Positions 42,607 to 52,201 of a stretch of DNA of 54,047 nt are shown here, one piece after another (positions within the stretch are counted from its first letter, which is position 1; every line of letters starts with the position of its first letter). The notes under the pieces were generated by a model. The model was given only the letters and a program-made list of their open reading frames with translations, was not told the origin of the DNA and made no database searches. A program made the position numbers and the translations under genes. The DNA is taken from NCBI GenBank assembly GCA_000431535.1, contig HF991795.1, forward strand, positions 1 through 54,047, written 5' to 3'. This stretch comes from Clostridium sp. CAG:678. GTDB taxonomy: Bacteria > Bacillota > Clostridia > Oscillospirales > Acutalibacteraceae.

Positions 42607-45378
42607 TTATTTGGCGTTTTGGGCGGCTTGTTCGGCAAGTTTTTCGGGTGAGCCGCAGCATTTTTTATACTTTTTGCCGCTGCCGCACGGGCACGGGTCA
42701 TTCGGGCCTACTTTCTTTGCCTTTCTTACCGGTTCTTTTTTTACGCTTTCGTCTCCGCCGCCGGATGATGTTGCGGTGATCTTGGCTACAGCCTGCCTTT
42801 CCACATCCTCACGGCGCCTTACAACCGTTGTGAACATCATCTTAACGGTGTTTTCACGGATTGTTTCCGTCATTTCATCAAACATATCGTAAGATTCCAT
42901 TCTGAATGCCACAACGGGATCCTGCTGTGCGTAGGAACGAAGGTGGATGCCCTCTTTCAGGTTATCCATGGCGTCAATATGATCCATCCACAGGGAGTCA
43001 ACATTGTGCAGCAAAATCTTGCGGGAAAGATCCTGATAGATCTCGTCGCCGAACATCTCGCGCCTTTCCTGCAGTTTCTTTTCGCCGGTCCCTTTCAGGA
43101 AATCCGTGATCTCCTCAACGCTCATGTCGTTCAGCTTATCGCAGTCCTCATCCGCAAGCAGCCAGCCGCGGTATTTTTCCTTAAGGCCGTTTAAGTTCCA
43201 GTCTTTCTTATGCGCGTCTTTTGCGCAGTATACGGGAACGTTGGCGTCTATGCTGGAATCCAGCATATCCACAATCTTGTCTGTAAGATCAATACCGTCC
43301 AGCACCATATCGCGCTGTTTATAGATCAGCTCTCTCTGGCGGTTCATAACATCGTCATATTGAAGCGTCTGCTTTCTGATAGCGAAGTTTCTGCCCTCAA
43401 CCTTTTTCTGGGAGGATTCCACCGTGTTGGAGATCATCTTGCTCTCAATCGGCATATCTTCGTCTACGGCAAGGCGGCTCATCATGGCTTTCATTCTTTC
43501 GCCGCCAAAGAGACGCATTAAATCGTCTTCCGTTGAAAGATAGAACTGCGATGCGCCCGGATCGCCCTGACGGCCGGCACGGCCTCTGAGCTGATTGTCT
43601 ATACGGCGTGAATCATGGCGCTCCGTGCCCAGAATGAACAGACCGCCTGCCTCGCGGACCTTATCCGCCTCGCCCTTGATCTGCTCTTTGTATTTCTCTT
43701 CCAGTTCGCGGAATGTTTTTCTTGCCGCAAGGATCTCCTCGTCATCCGTTTCGGCAAAGCCTTTTGCCTCTGCGATGATCTCTTCGGGATACTGCATTTT
43801 TTTCATTTCCGCAGTGGCAAGAAACTCCGCGTTACCGCCAAGGATAATATCCGTACCACGGCCCGCCATGTTGGTGGCGATGGTAACGGCGCCGAGTTTA
43901 CCCGCCTGGGCAATGATTTCTGCCTCTTTCTCGTGGTTTTTGGCATTGAGCACATTGTGCGGAATGCCTGCCCGTTTCAGCATCTTGGAAAGCAGTTCGC
44001 TCTTTTCAATGCTGATCGTGCCCACAAGGATGGGCTGGCCTTTTTCGTGGCATGTTTTGATCTGCTCGATCACGTGTTTGTATTTTGCTCTTTCCGTCTG
44101 GAAAATCACATCCGGATAATCTTTGCGGATCAGGGGTTTATTTGTGGGTATCTCCACAACGTCCAGTTTATAGATCTCGCTGAATTCCTGCGATTCCGTT
44201 GAAGCGGTACCCGTCATGCCGGAAAGTTTTTTATAAAGTCTGAAGTAGTTCTGGAAAGTGATGGTGGCAAGCGTTTTGCTCTCATGCTCTACCTTAACGC
44301 CTTCCTTTGCCTCAATTGCCTGGTGCAGGCCGTCATTGTAACGCCTGCCCAGCATGATACGGCCGGTAAATTCGTCTACGATCAGAACCTGCCCGTCTTT
44401 TACAACGTAGTCTATATCCCTGCGCATAACGCCGATTGCCTTGATCGCCTGGTTGATATGGTGCAGTAGTGTGGTGTTTTCCATATCCATCAGGTTTTCC
44501 ACGCCGAAATATTCTTCCGCCTTTTTCACACCGCTTTGTGTAAGCGTTGCCGTGCGTGCTTTTTCGTCCACAACAAAATCGCCGTCATAGGTTTCTTCCG
44601 TGTCTTCCTTTTCGTTCATCTGGGCAACTTTGTCCATCTTCAGGGTTCTGGCAAAATCGTTTGCGCGGCGGTACATATCCGTAGACTGTTCGCCGCGGCC
44701 GCTGATGATCAGCGGTGTACGCGCCTCGTCTATCAAAATGGAGTCAACTTCGTCCACAATAGCAAAGTTATGGCCGCGCTGCACCTTCTGCTCTTTGTAA
44801 AGCACCATATTATCTCTAAGATAGTCAAATCCCATCTCATTGTTGGTGCCGTAAGTAATGTCGCAGTTATATGCCTCCTGCCTTTCGGCATTGTTTTTTT
44901 CGTGGATAATCAGACCCGCGGTCAGGCCGAGAAAACGATAGAGTTTGCCCATCCATTCGCAGTCACGCTTAGCGAGGTAATCGTTTACGGTAACGATATG
45001 AACGCCCTTGCCCTCCAGCGCGTTGAGGTAGGCGGGCAGCGTTGCCACAAGCGTTTTGCCTTCGCCGGTTTTCATTTCGGCAATTCGGCCCTGATGCAGA
45101 ATAATGCCGCCGATTACCTGCACGCGGAAATGCTTCATGCCAAGCACGCGCCACGCTGCCTCGCGGCAAACGGCAAAAGCATCCGGCAGGATATCGTCCA
45201 GCGTTTCACCGGCGGCAAGCCTGTCTTTCAGGATCTGCGTCTGAGAAATCAGTTCTTTATCGCTCATCGGTTGATACTTGCTTTCCAGGGCAAGCACCTT
45301 ATCCGCCGTTTTGGAAACGCGTTTTACTTCTTTTTTTGAATAATCGCCGAAAATGGCGGTCAAAAATTTATTTGCCAT
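42607..45378 (-). CDS. secA: Preprotein translocase ATPase SecA
   Basis: This is full-length SecA (923 residues). It has the N-terminal DEAD motor with [20 protein letters not shown] and the Walker [17 protein letters not shown], the preprotein-binding domain, [17 protein letters not shown]-like [40 protein letters not shown] in NBD2, and the C-terminal zinc motif [17 protein letters not shown]. SecA drives secreted proteins through SecYEG. It is a single-copy housekeeping gene and marks the chromosome beyond the ICE. Confidence 0.98.
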   Translation of the reverse strand: MANKFLTAIFGDYSKKEVKRVSKTADKVLALESKYQPMSDKELISQTQILKDRLAAGETLDDILPDAFAVCREAAWRVLGMKHFRVQVIGGIILHQGRIAEMKTGEGKTLVATLPAYLNALEGKGVHIVTVNDYLAKRDCEWMGKLYRFLGLTAGLIIHEKNNAERQEAYNCDITYGTNNEMGFDYLRDNMVLYKEQKVQRGHNFAIVDEVDSILIDEARTPLIISGRGEQSTDMYRRANDFARTLKMDKVAQMNEKEDTEETYDGDFVVDEKARTATLTQSGVKKAEEYFGVENLMDMENTTLLHHINQAIKAIGVMRRDIDYVVKDGQVLIVDEFTGRIMLGRRYNDGLHQAIEAKEGVKVEHESKTLATITFQNYFRLYKKLSGMTGTASTESQEFSEIYKLDVVEIPTNKPLIRKDYPDVIFQTERAKYKHVIEQIKTCHEKGQPILVGTISIEKSELLSKMLKRAGIPHNVLNAKNHEKEAEIIAQAGKLGAVTIATNMAGRGTDIILGGNAEFLATAEMKKMQYPEEIIAEAKGFAETDDEEILAARKTFRELEEKYKEQIKGEADKVREAGGLFILGTERHDSRRIDNQLRGRAGRQGDPGASQFYLSTEDDLMRLFGGERMKAMMSRLAVDEDMPIESKMISNTVESSQKKVEGRNFAIRKQTLQYDDVMNRQRELIYKQRDMVLDGIDLTDKIVDMLDSSIDANVPVYCAKDAHKKDWNLNGLKEKYRGWLLADEDCDKLNDMSVEEITDFLKGTGEKKLQERREMFGDEIYQDLSRKILLHNVDSLWMDHIDAMDNLKEGIHLRSYAQQDPVVAFRMESYDMFDEMTETIRENTVKMMFTTVVRRREDVERQAVAKITATSSGGGDESVKKEPVRKAKKVGPNDPCPCGSGKKYKKCCGSPEKLAEQAAQNAK

Positions 45379-45465
45379 TATTACACCTCTAATAATGTAT
45401 TGGTTAAATCCGATCTAAGTTCCTATTTTAGCATAGATTATATAAAAAGTCTATCCTTATTAACA

Positions 45466-46062
45466 TCAAACGCCGATCGCGCTCTTTATGGCGCCGAGCG
45501 CGCCGCCGGAAACGCCGTTTTCGGCGTTCTCGTCAAACGCGAAAACAAGGTTGTCGTCCGCCTGCTGAATGGTTACGGTGATTTCTGCCGGCTGGCTCAT
45601 CATCGGGGCGGCGTCTATATCTTCGGTCAGTATGGAAAGATTACTGTCCAGCCAGGTATCGCTGGAAAGGTTGCTGAGCAGGTTAAAGGTGGAATATTTA
45701 CCCATCAGATCGCTTGCGAAATCGCCGGCAACCTGCGCCAGATCCTTGTTTGAAACGGAAAGGGTAACGGTTTTGTTTGCCGTGTCTATAGCAGTGATCT
45801 CATAAGTCAGGTTTGCAAACATGGCTCTGCCAAGCTCGGCAAACTGCTCGTGCTGCTTTGCGTAACTCATGATCACGCTAAGCGTGGAGGAGCTGACATA
45901 GGTTTCCAGATCTTCCGTGTTAAATTCCTTAAGCGCAGTGAAAACAGTGTCCGCCGTGGCGGTTATGTTTTCCTGCGTCATTTCCGCGGAGGTTTTTGCG
46001 CACGCTGAAAAACAGCAGATGATTAAAACGATGCTAAGAAAAAGCGCAATCCCTTTTTTCAT
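45466..46062 (-). CDS. Predicted lipoprotein, unknown function
   Basis: The 198-residue protein has a signal peptide ending in a lipobox (CCFSAC, Cys about residue 21), so it should be anchored outside the membrane. The mature part is an alpha/beta domain with a helical N-terminus (ADTVFTALKEFNTEDLETYV) and beta-strands, like small DUF5105-type lipoproteins; the family is not certain. It lies upstream of secA on the same strand with a strong separate promoter. Confidence 0.8.
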   Translation of the reverse strand: MKKGIALFLSIVLIICCFSACAKTSAEMTQENITATADTVFTALKEFNTEDLETYVSSSTLSVIMSYAKQHEQFAELGRAMFANLTYEITAIDTANKTVTLSVSNKDLAQVAGDFASDLMGKYSTFNLLSNLSSDTWLDSNLSILTEDIDAAPMMSQPAEITVTIQQADDNLVFAFDENAENGVSGGALGAIKSAIGV

Positions 46063-46110
46063 TCTGTTTTATCTCCTTTTCAGTTTGTTTTCTATATTAT
46101 AGTTTTAAAT

Positions 46111-46139
46111 ATTATATATAATAGCGGAATTTTTTTCAA
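46111..46139 (-). promoter_or_regulatory. Sigma-A promoter of the lipoprotein gene
   Basis: Minus-strand TTGAAA (46134-46139) and TATAAT (46111-46116) with a 17-bp spacer. Confidence 0.75.
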
Positions 46140-46221
46140 CAAAAGTGCGGATTTATTCATAAAAGATTTTAAATTCTATAACAGATACGCGCTTTTTCGC
46201 TTTCTTTTTGTATTTTACGGC

Positions 46222-46250
46222 TTGAAAAATGCTGCCGCCGGTGCTATAAT
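46222..46250 (+). promoter_or_regulatory. Sigma-A promoter of the MATE gene
   Basis: TTGAAA 46222-46227 and TATAAT 46245-46250 are separated by 17 bp; the start would be near 46257, leaving a leader of about 138 nt. Confidence 0.8.
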
Positions 46251-46270
46251 CAGTTCAGTTAAAATAATAT

Positions 46271-46347
46271 GTCTGCCACCGGGCAGAGGCTTGCGCCTTA
46301 TCCGCGTCGTTAGGTCTTAGAAGACGCCGGAAACAGGGCGCTTTTTT
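46271..46347 (+). promoter_or_regulatory. Structured leader with terminator, candidate riboswitch
   Basis: Stems seen: TCTGCC/GGCAGA (46272-46277 with 46282-46287); GCGCC/GGCGC (46293-46297 with 46337-46341), whose 3' arm runs into TTTTTT; GCGTC/GACGC (46304-46308 with 46323-46327); and the competing GTCTT-AG-AAGAC (46314-46325). A 5' CCGG at 46279-46282 could pair with CCGG 46327-46330 as a pseudoknot. Exclusive stems plus an intrinsic terminator before an efflux gene suggest a ligand-controlled attenuator. It recalls guanidine-III-type pseudoknots but does not fit well enough to assign. Confidence 0.55.
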
Positions 46348-46394
46348 ATTGCTTTGCTTTTGCGCGCAGATATTCTGACACTGTGAGGTGTGCC

Positions 46395-47726
46395 ATGAAA
46401 CGCAATCCCGTTTCGCTCTATTTTAAATATGTTTCTTTGAATGTGATGGGTATGGCGGCGCTTTCCTGCTATATTCTGGCGGATACCTTTTTCGTTTCCC
46501 GCGGTCTGGGAGCAAACGGACTGACGGCGCTTAACCTTGCCATACCCGTTTATAATCTGGTAAACGGAACCGGGCTGATGCTCGGTGTGGGCGGCGGCGC
46601 AAAGTATGCCGTTTCCAAAAGCCGGGGAGATACGGCTGCCCAAAACCGGGTGTTTACAAATACGCTGTTTCTTGCCGCGGCGTTCAGCGCCGTATTTGTT
46701 GCGGCAGGCATTTTCTTTTCTGAAAACATAACCTCTGCCCTTGGGGCGGACAGCGCCGTGTTTGCCATGACGAATACGTATCTGAAAGTGATTTTGCTTT
46801 TTTCGCCGGCATTTTTGCTGAATAATATTTTTGTTGCTTTTATTCGCAATGACGGAAACCCCAAACTTTCCATGGCGGGCATGATCACGGGCAGCCTTTC
46901 CAATGTTTTGCTGGATTATATCTTTATTTTCCCGCTGGATATGGGCATTTTCGGCGCGGTGTTTGCAACCGGGCTTTCTCCCGTGATCAGTATGTGTGTG
47001 CTGAGCGCGCATAAGATCAGGCGCAAAAATGATTTTCATATTGCAAGATCGGCGCCGTCGCCGAAACTCGGCGGAGCGATCTGCGCGCTGGGTATACCCT
47101 CCCTTGTTTCGGAACTTTCAAGCGGCATCGTGATCATTGTTTTCAACATGATCATTCTGCGCATAGCCGGCAACACGGGCGTTGCGGCATATGGTGTGGT
47201 AACCAATATATCGCTTGTGGTCATCGCTGTGTTTACAGGGGTGGCACAGGGTATGCAGCCGCTTGTCAGCGAGGCGCACGGCAGGGGCGATACAGGCGCG
47301 CAGCTGAAATTTTTTAAATATGCCGTTATAACCGTTTTCGGTTTGTGCGCAGTGGTATATCCCTGCATATTCTTCTCTGCGGATCCGATTGCCTCGGTGT
47401 TCAACAGTGAAAACAATGCCCTGCTTCAGCAGATCGCCGTGCAGGGGCTGAAACTTTATTTTACGGGCGCGCTGTTTGCGGGGTTCAATATTGTTGCCGC
47501 CATGTTTTTTACTGCGCGGGAAACACCTGTGCCGGCGCATATCATTTCCATTCTGCGCGGGCTTGCGCTGATTGTGCCGGCGGCGTTTCTTCTGGCACGC
47601 CTTTTCGGGCTTTGCGGCGTTTGGCTCTCGTTTACGGCAAGCGAAAGCCTGTGCGCTGTGTGCTCCGCCGCGTTGTTTGCCGCATTGGCGCTGAAAAAGC
47701 GATCGCTTTCAAAAAATAAAACTTAA
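46395..47726 (+). CDS. MATE-family multidrug/metabolite exporter
   Basis: ATG 46395 is preferred, with GAGG at 46385-46388. The 443-residue protein has about 12 hydrophobic helices and MATE features: the early SCYILADTFFVSRGLGANGL, the GGGAKYAVSKSRGDTAAQN loop, and GVAQGMQPLVSEAHGRGD in the second half. MATE pumps use Na+ or H+ gradients to expel cationic compounds. The structured leader suggests expression is induced by a small molecule, possibly the substrate. Confidence 0.9.
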   Translation: MKRNPVSLYFKYVSLNVMGMAALSCYILADTFFVSRGLGANGLTALNLAIPVYNLVNGTGLMLGVGGGAKYAVSKSRGDTAAQNRVFTNTLFLAAAFSAVFVAAGIFFSENITSALGADSAVFAMTNTYLKVILLFSPAFLLNNIFVAFIRNDGNPKLSMAGMITGSLSNVLLDYIFIFPLDMGIFGAVFATGLSPVISMCVLSAHKIRRKNDFHIARSAPSPKLGGAICALGIPSLVSELSSGIVIIVFNMIILRIAGNTGVAAYGVVTNISLVVIAVFTGVAQGMQPLVSEAHGRGDTGAQLKFFKYAVITVFGLCAVVYPCIFFSADPIASVFNSENNALLQQIAVQGLKLYFTGALFAGFNIVAAMFFTARETPVPAHIISILRGLALIVPAAFLLARLFGLCGVWLSFTASESLCAVCSAALFAALALKKRSLSKNKT

Positions 47727-47747
47727 TTACTTCTTTATTTTTCTATT

Positions 47748-47793
47748 ACCCGCGGTTTATTATACTTTGGTTTAATAAACACAGCGGGTTTTT
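47748..47793 (+). terminator. Terminator between the MATE gene and response regulator
   Basis: ACCCGC 47748-47753 pairs with GCGGGT 47784-47789, and GTTTATTA with TAATAAAC inside, followed by a T-run. Confidence 0.75.
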
Positions 47794-47801
47794 GATTTAT
47801 C

Positions 47802-47829
47802 TTGCTTATGTTCCAAAGTATGGTATACT
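47802..47829 (+). promoter_or_regulatory. Promoter of the response regulator operon
   Basis: TTGCTT 47802-47807 and TATACT 47824-47829 have a 16-bp spacer; TGG before the -10 makes it an extended -10 promoter. Confidence 0.55.
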
Positions 47830-47849
47830 GTTTGTGAGGTGATTTTATT

Positions 47850-48542
47850 ATGCAGACCGTTCTTGTTTGTGATGACGATCAGGCGATTCTGGATTCGATC
47901 GAGATCTATCTTAAGGCAGAGGGCTATGAAGTGCTTAAAGCGGAAAACGGCAATGCGGCGCTGAAGCTGATTGCGGATCACGATATTCACTGTATGGTGC
48001 TGGATATCATGATGCCCGGGCTGGACGGACTTCAGACAACGCTGAAGATTCGTGAGCAGCACAAGAGTTTCCCCATTATCATGCTCTCCGCCAAATCAGA
48101 GGATACGGATAAGATCGCGGGGCTGGGTTTCGGCGCGGATGATTATGTTACAAAGCCGTTTAATCCGCTGGAACTCGTTGCCCGTGTAAAATCCCAGATC
48201 AGGCGCTATATTTCCTTTGCCGGATTCGTGCAGAAAAGTTCGCAGATCGTTACCGGCGGTTTGGTTGTGGATACGGACGCCAAAACCGTAAGCGTGGACG
48301 GCGAACAGGTAAAACTGACCGCGCGCGAATATATGATTCTGGAATATCTGTGCAAAAACATGGGCCGCGTGCTCTCCTCGGCGCAGATCTATGAGGCGGT
48401 GTGGAACGAGCCTGCGTTTAAATCGGAAAAAACAGTTACCGTGCATATTAAAAATATCCGGGATAAGATCGAGATCAATCCCAAAGACCCGAAATATATC
48501 AAGGTGGTGTACGGACTTGGATACAAAGTGGATAAAATTTAA
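47850..48542 (+). CDS. OmpR-family response regulator
   Basis: The 230-residue protein has a receiver domain (phospho-acceptor Asp in MVLDIMMPGLDG, Lys in DYVTKPFNPLEL) and a winged-helix DNA-binding domain (LTAREYMILEYLCKNMGRVL, then TVTVHIKNIRDKIE). It is co-transcribed with a large sensor kinase and a VanY carboxypeptidase. A VanR-like cell-wall response is a reasonable inference. Confidence 0.95.
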   Translation: MQTVLVCDDDQAILDSIEIYLKAEGYEVLKAENGNAALKLIADHDIHCMVLDIMMPGLDGLQTTLKIREQHKSFPIIMLSAKSEDTDKIAGLGFGADDYVTKPFNPLELVARVKSQIRRYISFAGFVQKSSQIVTGGLVVDTDAKTVSVDGEQVKLTAREYMILEYLCKNMGRVLSSAQIYEAVWNEPAFKSEKTVTVHIKNIRDKIEINPKDPKYIKVVYGLGYKVDKI

Positions 48543-51009
48543 GTATGGCAGTTTTAATAAATGCCTGTGCGCTTTGCTTGCCGCCGTGCTTGCAGGTGTG
48601 TTTGCCGTAAATGCCGTAACGGTGCTGCGCCATGCGGCTTATTTCGGATCGGTCGGTATTGTGAATCGTAAAAGCGTTGGCTATATCGATACCTATGAAT
48701 TCAAAGGCTCTCTTGAGCAGAATATCGCAACGATCATAGACGATGTGAGCCACAATACAAATCAGGCGGCATACGATGCGGCAAAGGCGGCAACCGTAAC
48801 GCGCGCCGCCCAATTTTTTGAAGCGGCGCTGCCGGCGCTTCAGGATTATGAAGACCAGCTTGCGGAATACAGGCTGTGGGAAAATGGCTACACGAATTAC
48901 GATTCTCTGGAATACCCGAGCCTGAATATTTCTGCCCAGGAGTATGAAGATGTTACAACGGTTGATTACGATGATTACAGCCACACATTCAATTTTGCCT
49001 TGCCCGTGCAGGATGATGTGTTAAGCGATACGCTTTCTATCAGTTTTACGGTGGATAATATTTTGGATCTGCCCGATGGCGGGGTTACGGATACATTTAA
49101 CACGCAGTTTGGCAATCAGGCATATTACAGTTATTGCCATAATACCGCCGAGGCGGGTGAATCGGCGCAGTTAGGGCTCAAAAACGTAAGGTATTATGCG
49201 GAGTTTTCGGATGGCTCTATTGCCGCGAATGTGCAGAATGCGGAAGAAATAGATTCGTTGGTTCAAAATGAGGATTATGAATATTTCACCTATGAAAACG
49301 GTGACACTTCGGCAAGTGACAGACTGAGCGGTGTAAATGTTTACAACGGAGATTACTATGGGAACACGGCGGATAATGTGCGGCTTTATCTGGCTGTGAA
49401 TCCTGCCTTTTCCGAAAATGACGTCTATGGCACGGTCAGCGAAAATCTTGCAGGTATTGAATCCATTGACGCGAATGCCGCTCTTTATACCGCGTTATTC
49501 TCGCTTTTAGGGTTTGCTGCGTTTGCCGTTATTTCCGTTCGGCTGGCAGGCAATAAGAGCGACGGAACCGTTGCCGCTGCCGCCGTGGATAAACTGCCGC
49601 TGGATATCAGTTTTATCCTTATGGCGGCGTTTGTTGCGTTTCTTGCCGCTCTTGTTTTGCAGTTCATAGAGAGTGAAAGTTCTGCAATCTTCGGATATGA
49701 TGCTGGTCCTTTTTATTATATTTCTTTGGACTTTTATGAGTCTCAGTGGTACAGAAATATTTTGTTTGCAATCGGTGCGGCAGCTTATCTTTCCATACTC
49801 GGTTTTGCCGTTTCACTTGCAAGAAATGCAAAAACGGGCGTAAATATTCTTAAGCACACTTTGTTTTACAAAATCTTAATGCTGATCGGCAGATTTTTCA
49901 GGTGGATCTTAAAAGGGTTTAAGAAAATCAAGAATTTCTTTGCCACGCTTGGCTTTTTGCCGAAACAGTTAGACAAACGGGCGGTTTGGGCGGTTGCGCT
50001 GTTTTCCCTGTTTAATATGCTTGGCATGAGTTTTCTTGCGCTGTTTTTTGCCTCTTTCGGGTCGGATTTTACGGCGTATATGTGCGGATTCGTCTATTTT
50101 GTGCTTGTGATCGCCGTGGACGCGGTCTGCGTATATAAAGCGTTTCAGTTTATGCGCGCGCTGGATAGAATGATCGATTGCAGCGCAAAAAATGAGCCTG
50201 TGGATATAGACACTGCAAAACTGCCGCGGTGCCTGAAAACGCTTGCTGATTCTTTGGATGAAAAGAATGCCGCGCTGCAGGAAGCGGTTATAAAAGCCGT
50301 AAAGGATGAGCGCACAAAAACAGAACTGATCACAAATGTTTCCCACGATCTGAAAACGCCGCTCACATCGGTTATCAATTATATAGATCTGCTGAAAAAA
50401 TGCGAGATCCGGGATGAGACCGCGGTGAAATATATGGGCGTGATTGATGAAAAAGCAAACCGGTTAAAGCGCCTGATTGAAGATCTGATCGAGGCGTCCA
50501 AAGTTTCAACGGGCAATGTAGTGCTCCATAAAACCAAGATCAATCTGAATGAACTGGCCACGCAGGCAATCGTGGAATACGCCGATGATTTTGAGAAGAA
50601 CGGTCTGGATCTGATCTTTGATGAAACAGCGCAGAAACATATCGTTTTTGCGGACGGCACCAAGATCTTCCGCGTGTTTGAAAATCTGCTTTCCAACGCC
50701 AAAAAATATTCGGCGCCGGGATCCAGAGTGTATGCCCGCCTGTATTCGGATAACGAGAACGGATATTTTGAGATCAAGAATATCTCCAAAGATCCGCTCA
50801 ATATTTCAGCGGAGGAACTGATGGAACGGTTCGTGCGCGGCGATAAATCCAGAAGTGAAGAGGGCAACGGTTTGGGGCTTTCCATTGCTAAGGAACTTTG
50901 CAGCCTGAACGGCGGCGGGCTTACGATTTCCATAGACGGCGATCTGTTTAAAGCAACGGTTCGGCTGCCGAAAAACGGCGCGGAGGAAACGGATGAAAAG
51001 CAAATTTAA
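48517..51009 (+). CDS. Large membrane sensor histidine kinase (TTG start)
   Basis: TTG 48517 with AAGGTGG at 48501-48507 is the best start; the gene overlaps the regulator by 26 nt. The 830-residue protein has one N-terminal helix (about residues 14-34), a large acidic extracytoplasmic domain rich in Tyr and Asn (to about 325), then about six helices. The kinase core follows: H-box NVSHDLKTPLTSVINYI and ATPase motifs FENLLSNAKKYS and GNGLGLSIAKELC. The big external domain suggests it senses an envelope signal. No family name is certain for that domain. Confidence 0.88.
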   Translation: MDTKWIKFKYGSFNKCLCALLAAVLAGVFAVNAVTVLRHAAYFGSVGIVNRKSVGYIDTYEFKGSLEQNIATIIDDVSHNTNQAAYDAAKAATVTRAAQFFEAALPALQDYEDQLAEYRLWENGYTNYDSLEYPSLNISAQEYEDVTTVDYDDYSHTFNFALPVQDDVLSDTLSISFTVDNILDLPDGGVTDTFNTQFGNQAYYSYCHNTAEAGESAQLGLKNVRYYAEFSDGSIAANVQNAEEIDSLVQNEDYEYFTYENGDTSASDRLSGVNVYNGDYYGNTADNVRLYLAVNPAFSENDVYGTVSENLAGIESIDANAALYTALFSLLGFAAFAVISVRLAGNKSDGTVAAAAVDKLPLDISFILMAAFVAFLAALVLQFIESESSAIFGYDAGPFYYISLDFYESQWYRNILFAIGAAAYLSILGFAVSLARNAKTGVNILKHTLFYKILMLIGRFFRWILKGFKKIKNFFATLGFLPKQLDKRAVWAVALFSLFNMLGMSFLALFFASFGSDFTAYMCGFVYFVLVIAVDAVCVYKAFQFMRALDRMIDCSAKNEPVDIDTAKLPRCLKTLADSLDEKNAALQEAVIKAVKDERTKTELITNVSHDLKTPLTSVINYIDLLKKCEIRDETAVKYMGVIDEKANRLKRLIEDLIEASKVSTGNVVLHKTKINLNELATQAIVEYADDFEKNGLDLIFDETAQKHIVFADGTKIFRVFENLLSNAKKYSAPGSRVYARLYSDNENGYFEIKNISKDPLNISAEELMERFVRGDKSRSEEGNGLGLSIAKELCSLNGGGLTISIDGDLFKATVRLPKNGAEETDEKQI

Positions 51010-51670
51010 AATACTGATCGGCTCGCTGTGCGTGTGCATTGCTGCCTTTGCCTGCGTTTGGGCGTTTACTGCCGGCGGGCTGGATATCAGCAGCTCCGGC
51101 AAGATCGTGTTTACGCAAAAGGCAGACACGCCTGAGCTCACGCTTGTAAACGCAGACCATTCTGTGCCGCCCGGCTGGAGTGTGGAATTGACCACGCTTT
51201 CCAACGGCGAGCAGGTGGCAAGCATGATCTATCCGGATCTGCAGGAAATGTTTGATGATATGCGCGCGCAGGGCATTTATCCCTTTGTCCGCGCCGGATA
51301 CCGTTCCCGGGAAACGCAGGAGCAGGTGCTGGAGGACAGGATTGCGTCTTACCAAAGCGAGGGGTATTCCAAATCACGCGCCCGTGAACTTGCGCTGGAA
51401 ACGGTGGCAGAGCCGGGCACCAGCGAACACGAACTCGGCCTTGCCGTGGATATCAATGCGGATGATGACCGCAGCACGGGGGATGAAGTGTATGCCTGGC
51501 TTGCGGAAAACGCTTATAAATATGGCTTTATTCAGCGCTATCCGGAGGATAAAACAGAGATCACGGGTATTGATTATGAGCCGTGGCACTACAGATATGT
51601 GGGCAAAAGCGCCGCCGGGGAAATCTATCACAGCGGCGAATGTTTGGAAGAATATCTGGGAGAAAACTGA
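50993..51670 (+). CDS. VanY-type D,D-carboxypeptidase (M15B)
   Basis: The 225-residue protein has an N-terminal signal-anchor (residues 6-28), then an M15B domain with the zinc ligands in GTSEHELGLAVDI and EPWHYRYVG, plus FVRAGYRSRETQEQVLE. Enzymes of this family cut the terminal D-Ala of peptidoglycan stems. Overlap by 17 nt with the kinase gene puts it under the same control. Housekeeping wall remodelling is as likely as a resistance role, since no vanHAX genes are nearby. Confidence 0.9.
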   Translation: MKSKFKILIGSLCVCIAAFACVWAFTAGGLDISSSGKIVFTQKADTPELTLVNADHSVPPGWSVELTTLSNGEQVASMIYPDLQEMFDDMRAQGIYPFVRAGYRSRETQEQVLEDRIASYQSEGYSKSRARELALETVAEPGTSEHELGLAVDINADDDRSTGDEVYAWLAENAYKYGFIQRYPEDKTEITGIDYEPWHYRYVGKSAAGEIYHSGECLEEYLGEN

Positions 51671-51718
51671 ACCGGAAAAAACAGGGTAAAATTCCCTGCG
51701 CAGGCAGTTGTATTTTTA

Positions 51719-51747
51719 TTGACAATTATACCGCTTTTTGATAATAT
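51719..51747 (+). promoter_or_regulatory. Sigma-A promoter before the DUF2752 gene
   Basis: TTGACA 51719-51724 and TAATAT 51742-51747 with a 17-bp spacer. A weak hairpin (CAGGG/CCCTG, 51682-51698) lies before it. Confidence 0.75.
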
Positions 51748-51820
51748 AATAATAAGAGGGTAGGCTCGGAATACAAATTTCTGCTGCCTGCCTTTATAAC
51801 CATCATGAAATAAGAAAAAA

Positions 51821-52180
51821 ATGACTTTAGAGATGAACCCCGCAAAACGCGCCCGGCAGAAAACGGTTTTAAAATACCTGCTTTGGTTTTTGCTTTTTGC
51901 CGCGCTGGCGCTGCTTTTTTACAAATGCCCTTTTAAAATGATAACGGGAATAGACTGCCCCGGCTGCGGCCTTACCAGGGCGTTTTGCTGCATACTGCTT
52001 TGTGATATTCCGGCGGCAGTGCAGTATCATCCGCTTTCGCCGCTTATCTTTGCAGAACTGTTTTATTTGGTTTACGCGCAGTTTGTGCTTGGCAAAAAAG
52101 CGGATCGCAGATTTGTTGCCGCAGGCATTTTTATTACCGCTTTGCTTATGCTTGCCGTTTGGCTGTGTAAAATATTATGA
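51821..52180 (+). CDS. DUF2752 small membrane protein
   Basis: The 119-residue protein carries the DUF2752 hallmark ITGIDCPGCGLTRAFCCIL and three hydrophobic helices. ATG 51821 or the in-frame ATG 51833 may be used; the ribosome site is weak. The function of the family is unknown. It is followed 21 nt later by the next gene and is likely in one operon with it. Confidence 0.85.
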   Translation: MTLEMNPAKRARQKTVLKYLLWFLLFAALALLFYKCPFKMITGIDCPGCGLTRAFCCILLCDIPAAVQYHPLSPLIFAELFYLVYAQFVLGKKADRRFVAAGIFITALLMLAVWLCKIL

Positions 52181-52201
52181 TTCTTTTGAGGAGGAGAATT
52201 T

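Noticed and set aside
44536-45339. 267-codon plus-strand frame inside secA
   Set aside because: It lies fully antisense to a clear secA gene and has no family features or ribosome site.
46317-47039. 240-codon minus-strand frame over the MATE gene and leader
   Set aside because: Antisense shadow of the MATE gene, with a His/Arg/Lys-rich product typical of frames opposite GC-rich coding sequence.
47850-51670. Complete vancomycin-resistance operon
   Set aside because: There are no vanH, vanA/B-type ligase or vanX genes, only a regulator, kinase and VanY-like carboxypeptidase.
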